10,015 nucleotides of DNA, taken from positions 1-10,015 of the forward strand of contig JAJYSL010000156.1 in NCBI GenBank assembly GCA_021793595.1, given 5' to 3'. The notes below the pieces were generated by a model. It made no database searches and was not told the origin of the DNA. It saw only the letters and a list, made by a program, of their open reading frames with translations. Below are positions 6,734 through 10,015 of the stretch, piece after piece. The DNA is from Acidobacteriota bacterium. GTDB lineage: Bacteria; Acidobacteriota; Terriglobia; Terriglobales; Acidobacteriaceae. The position numbers and the translations under genes were made by a program. Each line of letters opens with the position of its first letter. Positions within the stretch are counted from its first letter, which is position 1.

Positions 6734-8881
6734 ATGGCTGGCACATATAGCAAAGACGATCGAATTCCAACGGTCAAGCTGACGGTGATGCAGTACATCA
6801 TCGCGGCGATCCTGGTGATTCTTGTCTCCGGCCTATGGCGCCTGCAGGTGCTGGGCGCGCAGAACTATCGCGCGCTCGCAGAAGCCAACCGTATCCGCAA
6901 AGTCCCCATCCTCGCGCCGCGCGGAAAAATCTACGATCGCGACGGTCGCCTGCTGGTCGACAATTATCCCTCTGTCACCTGTTTCCTGGTTCCGGAGCAA
7001 GCCCACAACCTTGACACTGACTTGCCCCTGATCGCGGATGGCCTGCACATGCGGGTCGATCAGCTGCAGGCCATCTTGCTGCGCTATCGCCATCAACCGA
7101 AATATCAACCGATTCCGCTGCTGCAGGACATCACCCCGGACATGCAGGCCTTCATCGCTGCTCATGCCAATGAGCTGCCGGAGCTGGAAACCATTGAGGA
7201 GCAGCGGCGACTGTATCCCAGCAACGGCTTTGCCGCGCATTTGATCGGCTACGTCGGTGAAGTTTCAGAAGACATGCTCGACGACCCTCGCTATGCTTTC
7301 TATCAGCCCGGCGACGTTGTCGGTCGCTCCGGTGTTGAGGAGTCCTATGATCCCGTCCTGCGCGGCCAGGACGGTTCCCGTGACGTGATCGTCGACAGCC
7401 ATGGCCGCGAACTTGGCGCGCTTGGCATTGAGCCTGCGAAACCCGGAAAATCAATCAGACTTACCATCGATCTCGACGTACAAAAGGCTGCGGAAGAGGC
7501 CCTGGGCAATCGCAATGGTGCGATTGTCGCGATCGACCCGCGTAGCGGCGAAGTGCTGGCCATGGTCAGCCATCCAACCTTCGATCCCAACCAGTTTGCC
7601 ATCCGCATCCACCGCGACGAATGGAACAAGCTCATCACCGATCCTGAACATCCGCTGATGAACAAGGCCATTCAAGCCCAGCTGGCTCCCGGCTCGACGT
7701 TCAAGATTATTGAAGCCATCGCCGGGCTTCAGGAGGGCATCGCGGAGAATATGAAGGTCGACTGCCATGGCGGCGCTGTTTTCTATGGACGTTATTTCAA
7801 GTGCTGGATCTCCGCTCGCCACCAGTCCCACGGCATTACCGACATCACCAAGGGCATCTACCAGTCCTGCGACGTTTTCTTCTACACGCTTGCGGAAAAA
7901 ATGGGCATCGACAAGATTGCCGAATGGGCCCATAAGTTTGGCTTGGGACAGAAGACTGGTATCGATCTCCCGAATGAAGCCTCCGGCATCGTGCCTTCTC
8001 CGGAATGGAAAATGCGAAATTACCATCAGAAATGGTTTGCCGGTGAAACCATCTCTGTCGGCATCGGTCAAGGCGCGCTGGCCGTCACCCCCATTCAGCT
8101 CATCCGCGCCATTGGGGGCATCGGTTCCGGCGGTATTCTCAAACGTCCCCACGTGGTTTTTCCGGATGAGATTCCTGCGGATTTGAAGGATTACTACAAG
8201 GATCAGTTTCCCGGCTCCGGTGATCAATATGTGCACATCGACCCAGCCAATTGGGAAACCGTCACCGACGCCATGGCCGACGTCACCACCTTTGCCGGAA
8301 CCGCTGGTTTTGCGCATTTGGACGGTATCGACTTCGCCGGCAAAACCGGCAGCGCTCAGATCGTCAGCAATGCCTACAAAGCGTCTGTCGGCGGCGGCGC
8401 CAAACTGAACGATACCGCCTGGTTTGTCGGCATGTCGCCGCGCAGAAATCCGGAAATCGCTGTTGTCGTGATGTGGCAGAACGGGTCCGAAGGGTATTTC
8501 AGCGCACGCCTCGCCGCCCGTGTCATCGAAGCCTACGTCAATAAAGAGCGCCTTCGCGACCACAACCTGATGCAAGTCGCCGCCAGGAATAATCCCGAGC
8601 CTGGCGCGCCTGCGGCCGCTCCAGCAACTGTCAAAGAAAAATCCGCGCCCAACGTCGCCAAGCCAAAATCTGTAGGTCAACTGCGCCATCCTCATAATAT
8701 TGCCCCTGTACCCCCGACTGAAATGGCGGCGCTCTGGACGGCAAGCGCCGTCCATCCGGCGGACCCGCACGCCAGGCAGCTTCCTGCGCGCATTACCGCA
8801 GCCTTTTCCATGCCCAAGGGCACCACCCTGCAAGGCGGAACATTTCTGATTCCGACGCCCAAAAACGGAGGTGGCGGGTGA
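6734..8881 (+). CDS. mrdA: Penicillin-binding protein 2 (elongation transpeptidase)
   Basis: Class B PBP that crosslinks new glycan strands during cell elongation, working with RodA in the periplasm and anchored by one membrane helix (about residues 17-35, VMQYIIAAILVILVSGLWR). The pedestal domain carries APRGKIYDRDGRLLVDN. The transpeptidase motifs are intact: SxxK at Ser321-Thr-Phe-Lys324 (APGSTFK), the SxN-equivalent SCD at 378-380, and KTG at 537-539 (AGKTGSAQ). At 715 residues it is longer than E. coli PBP2 (633): after ARVIEAYVNKERL and the final helix, residues 619-715 form a Pro/Ala-rich extension ending PKNGGGG. ATG 6734 is preceded by AGAGG some 13 nt away. The stop TGA overlaps a GTG that opens a 38-codon frame leading into rodA. 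Confidence 0.96.
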   Translation: MAGTYSKDDRIPTVKLTVMQYIIAAILVILVSGLWRLQVLGAQNYRALAEANRIRKVPILAPRGKIYDRDGRLLVDNYPSVTCFLVPEQAHNLDTDLPLIADGLHMRVDQLQAILLRYRHQPKYQPIPLLQDITPDMQAFIAAHANELPELETIEEQRRLYPSNGFAAHLIGYVGEVSEDMLDDPRYAFYQPGDVVGRSGVEESYDPVLRGQDGSRDVIVDSHGRELGALGIEPAKPGKSIRLTIDLDVQKAAEEALGNRNGAIVAIDPRSGEVLAMVSHPTFDPNQFAIRIHRDEWNKLITDPEHPLMNKAIQAQLAPGSTFKIIEAIAGLQEGIAENMKVDCHGGAVFYGRYFKCWISARHQSHGITDITKGIYQSCDVFFYTLAEKMGIDKIAEWAHKFGLGQKTGIDLPNEASGIVPSPEWKMRNYHQKWFAGETISVGIGQGALAVTPIQLIRAIGGIGSGGILKRPHVVFPDEIPADLKDYYKDQFPGSGDQYVHIDPANWETVTDAMADVTTFAGTAGFAHLDGIDFAGKTGSAQIVSNAYKASVGGGAKLNDTAWFVGMSPRRNPEIAVVVMWQNGSEGYFSARLAARVIEAYVNKERLRDHNLMQVAARNNPEPGAPAAAPATVKEKSAPNVAKPKSVGQLRHPHNIAPVPPTEMAALWTASAVHPADPHARQLPARITAAFSMPKGTTLQGGTFLIPTPKNGGGG

Positions 8882-8994
8882 TCATCCAGGCGCAGAGCAA
8901 GACCCTTCCAGTCCCAGTGAAGCCCCAGATGCCCCGCATCTCGAATTTGCCAGGTGGGATGGAATCTCCACGCGCCATAGAGGAGAGGTCCTGA
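8878..8994 (+). CDS. Possible 38-codon ORF joining mrdA to rodA
   Basis: GTG at 8878 overlaps the mrdA stop (GTGA), with GGAGG about 7 nt upstream. The frame runs 38 codons (starting VIIQAQSKTLPVPVKPQ, ending AIEERS) to a TGA at 8992-8994 that directly abuts the rodA GTG. It is in the same frame as rodA. The peptide resembles nothing I know. It may be a coupling peptide that carries ribosomes from mrdA to rodA, or just open spacer; it explains all 113 nt between the two genes. Confidence 0.3.
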   Translation: MIIQAQSKTLPVPVKPQMPRISNLPGGMESPRAIEERS

Positions 8995-10015
8995 GTGCGC
9001 CGATTTCTTTCCTATCGCGATTTCGACTGGACCCTGATGGCCTTTGTCGTGGCGCTGTCAGTGATCAGTGTGTTGGAAATCTATAGCGCCACGTTGCACA
9101 CAAAATTCGTCCACTTCGATACAACGCAGACGCTCTGGTTGGCCGGCGGCTTCGTCAGCATGTTTATTCTTTCGCTCATCGATTACCACATCCTGCTTGA
9201 TATCGCAGTCTGGGCCTATGGATTTTGCCTTGTCTCGCTGGTCGCCGTGCTGGCCGTCGGTCACAAAGTATTGGGTGCGCGCCGCTGGATCAGCTTGCCC
9301 GGCGGCATTCATTTCCAGCCATCGGAGTGGGTCAAGCTCATCCTCATCGTCGTTCTGGCCCGCTTTTTCACCAACCTCAGCGGTCGCGATCTCACGTGGA
9401 AAGATATCTTCAAGGCCATGGCCATTGTCGGCCTGCCCATGCTGCTGGTGCTCAAGCAGCCCGACCTGGGAACCGCCCTCACCTACGCTCCCGTGCTGCT
9501 GGTCGGACTATTTCTCGGCGGGATTCGCTTCAAACATGCGGCCATCCTCTGCATTGTCGCGTCGCTGGCCCTCGTTCCCGCCTGGTACAAGGTGCTCAAG
9601 CCCTATCAGAAACAGCGCCTTACCAGCTTCATCACTCCAGATAACGACCCACGCGGCAGCGGCTATCAGATTCGCCAATCCCTCATCGCCGTAGGTTCCG
9701 GCGGCATCTGGGGACAGGGTGCGGAGAAGGGAACGCAGACCCAGGGCGATTTTCTCCCCATTCCCTATACCGATTTCATCTTTGCCGCATTTTGCGAGGA
9801 GCACGGATTGGCGGGAGCCATCTTCGTCCTGCTGTTATACTTCTTGTTGTTGATGCGTTTGGTCCAAAACGCTCAAACCGCCGCTGACCTGCCCGGCACG
9901 TTGATCATTATGGGGGTCGTGGCCGTCCTGATTTTTCAGATCGCGGTCAATGTGGGCATGGTCATCGGCTTTATGCCGGTCACCGGAATTCCGTTGCCCT
10001 TAATGAGTTATGGTG
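8995..10015 (+). CDS. rodA: Lipid II glycan polymerase RodA, partial (runs off right edge)
   Basis: RodA is the SEDS-family peptidoglycan glycosyltransferase that polymerises lipid II during elongation in complex with PBP2. The first 340 codons are present, out of about 370-415 usual. It begins MRRFLSYRDFDWTLMAF (GTG start), with AGGAG 9 nt upstream, and shows many membrane helices. SEDS motifs follow in order: GARRWISLPGG (Gly94), FQPSEWVKL (108-115), KQPDLGTAL (Lys154), QIRQSLIAVGSGGIWGQG, TQGDFLP and YTDFIFAAFCEEHGLAG. Asp260 in TDFIFA corresponds to the catalytic Asp known from E. coli RodA. The last visible residues, GFMPVTGIPLPLMSYG, are the conserved start of the final part. Position directly after PBP2 marks it as RodA, not FtsW. 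It lies too close to the edge to see its stop. Confidence 0.95.
   Translation, partial: MRRFLSYRDFDWTLMAFVVALSVISVLEIYSATLHTKFVHFDTTQTLWLAGGFVSMFILSLIDYHILLDIAVWAYGFCLVSLVAVLAVGHKVLGARRWISLPGGIHFQPSEWVKLILIVVLARFFTNLSGRDLTWKDIFKAMAIVGLPMLLVLKQPDLGTALTYAPVLLVGLFLGGIRFKHAAILCIVASLALVPAWYKVLKPYQKQRLTSFITPDNDPRGSGYQIRQSLIAVGSGGIWGQGAEKGTQTQGDFLPIPYTDFIFAAFCEEHGLAGAIFVLLLYFLLLMRLVQNAQTAADLPGTLIIMGVVAVLIFQIAVNVGMVIGFMPVTGIPLPLMSYG

Noticed and set aside
7451..8833. 460-residue minus-strand ORF inside mrdA
   Set aside because: Antisense shadow produced by GC-rich codon use; the plus strand carries intact PBP2 motifs.

Overview
The window looks like a chromosomal segment of a fairly GC-rich, rod-shaped Gram-negative bacterium. 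The elongasome gene order and the style of the proteins (MreB starting with an extra Ser/Arg-rich leader before LRSLFSLFSSDLAIDLGTANT, and long Pro/Ala/Thr tails on MreC and PBP2) suggest Acidobacteriota. That placement is inference from protein style, not a tree.

Left part (1-1900) is an accessory, partly decayed region. At the left edge, on the minus strand, is the 5' end of a class I (iron-sulfur) fumarate hydratase that runs out of the window. Next to it, also on the minus strand, is a two-gene cassette: a short acidic/basic protein followed by a MNT-fold (AbiEii/DUF6036-like) nucleotidyltransferase. A second, broken copy of the fumarase 5' end and its upstream DNA lies on the far side (1154-1298), so the cassette sits between direct repeats of the fumarase start. 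Then come an unrecognised 90-codon gene with a perfect ribosome binding site (1482-1754, plus) and, convergent with it, a signal-peptide ORF that looks like the stump of a secreted protein (1729-1902, minus). Sampled base composition in 1600-1980 is about 45-52% GC, against about 60% in the aspA line sampled.

Middle (2023-3492): a complete aspartate ammonia-lyase (aspA) on the plus strand. Fumarate hydratase and aspartase both make or use fumarate, so the two enzymes meet metabolically.

Right part (3676-10015): the classical cell-elongation operon mreB-mreC-mreD-mrdA(PBP2)-rodA, all plus strand and closely spaced (65 nt, a 4-nt overlap, 39 nt, 113 nt). MreB filaments organise the machine, MreC and MreD link it across the inner membrane, RodA polymerises lipid II into glycan, and PBP2 crosslinks it. 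Catalytic motifs of MreB, PBP2 and RodA are intact. RodA is cut by the right edge after about 340 codons.

I do not see a clearly new system. The observations most worth a second look are the fumarase-5'-end duplication bracketing the nucleotidyltransferase cassette, the in-frame 38-codon ORF that joins mrdA to rodA, and the long low-complexity tails of MreC and PBP2. I see no rRNA, tRNA, CRISPR array, transposase or integrase.
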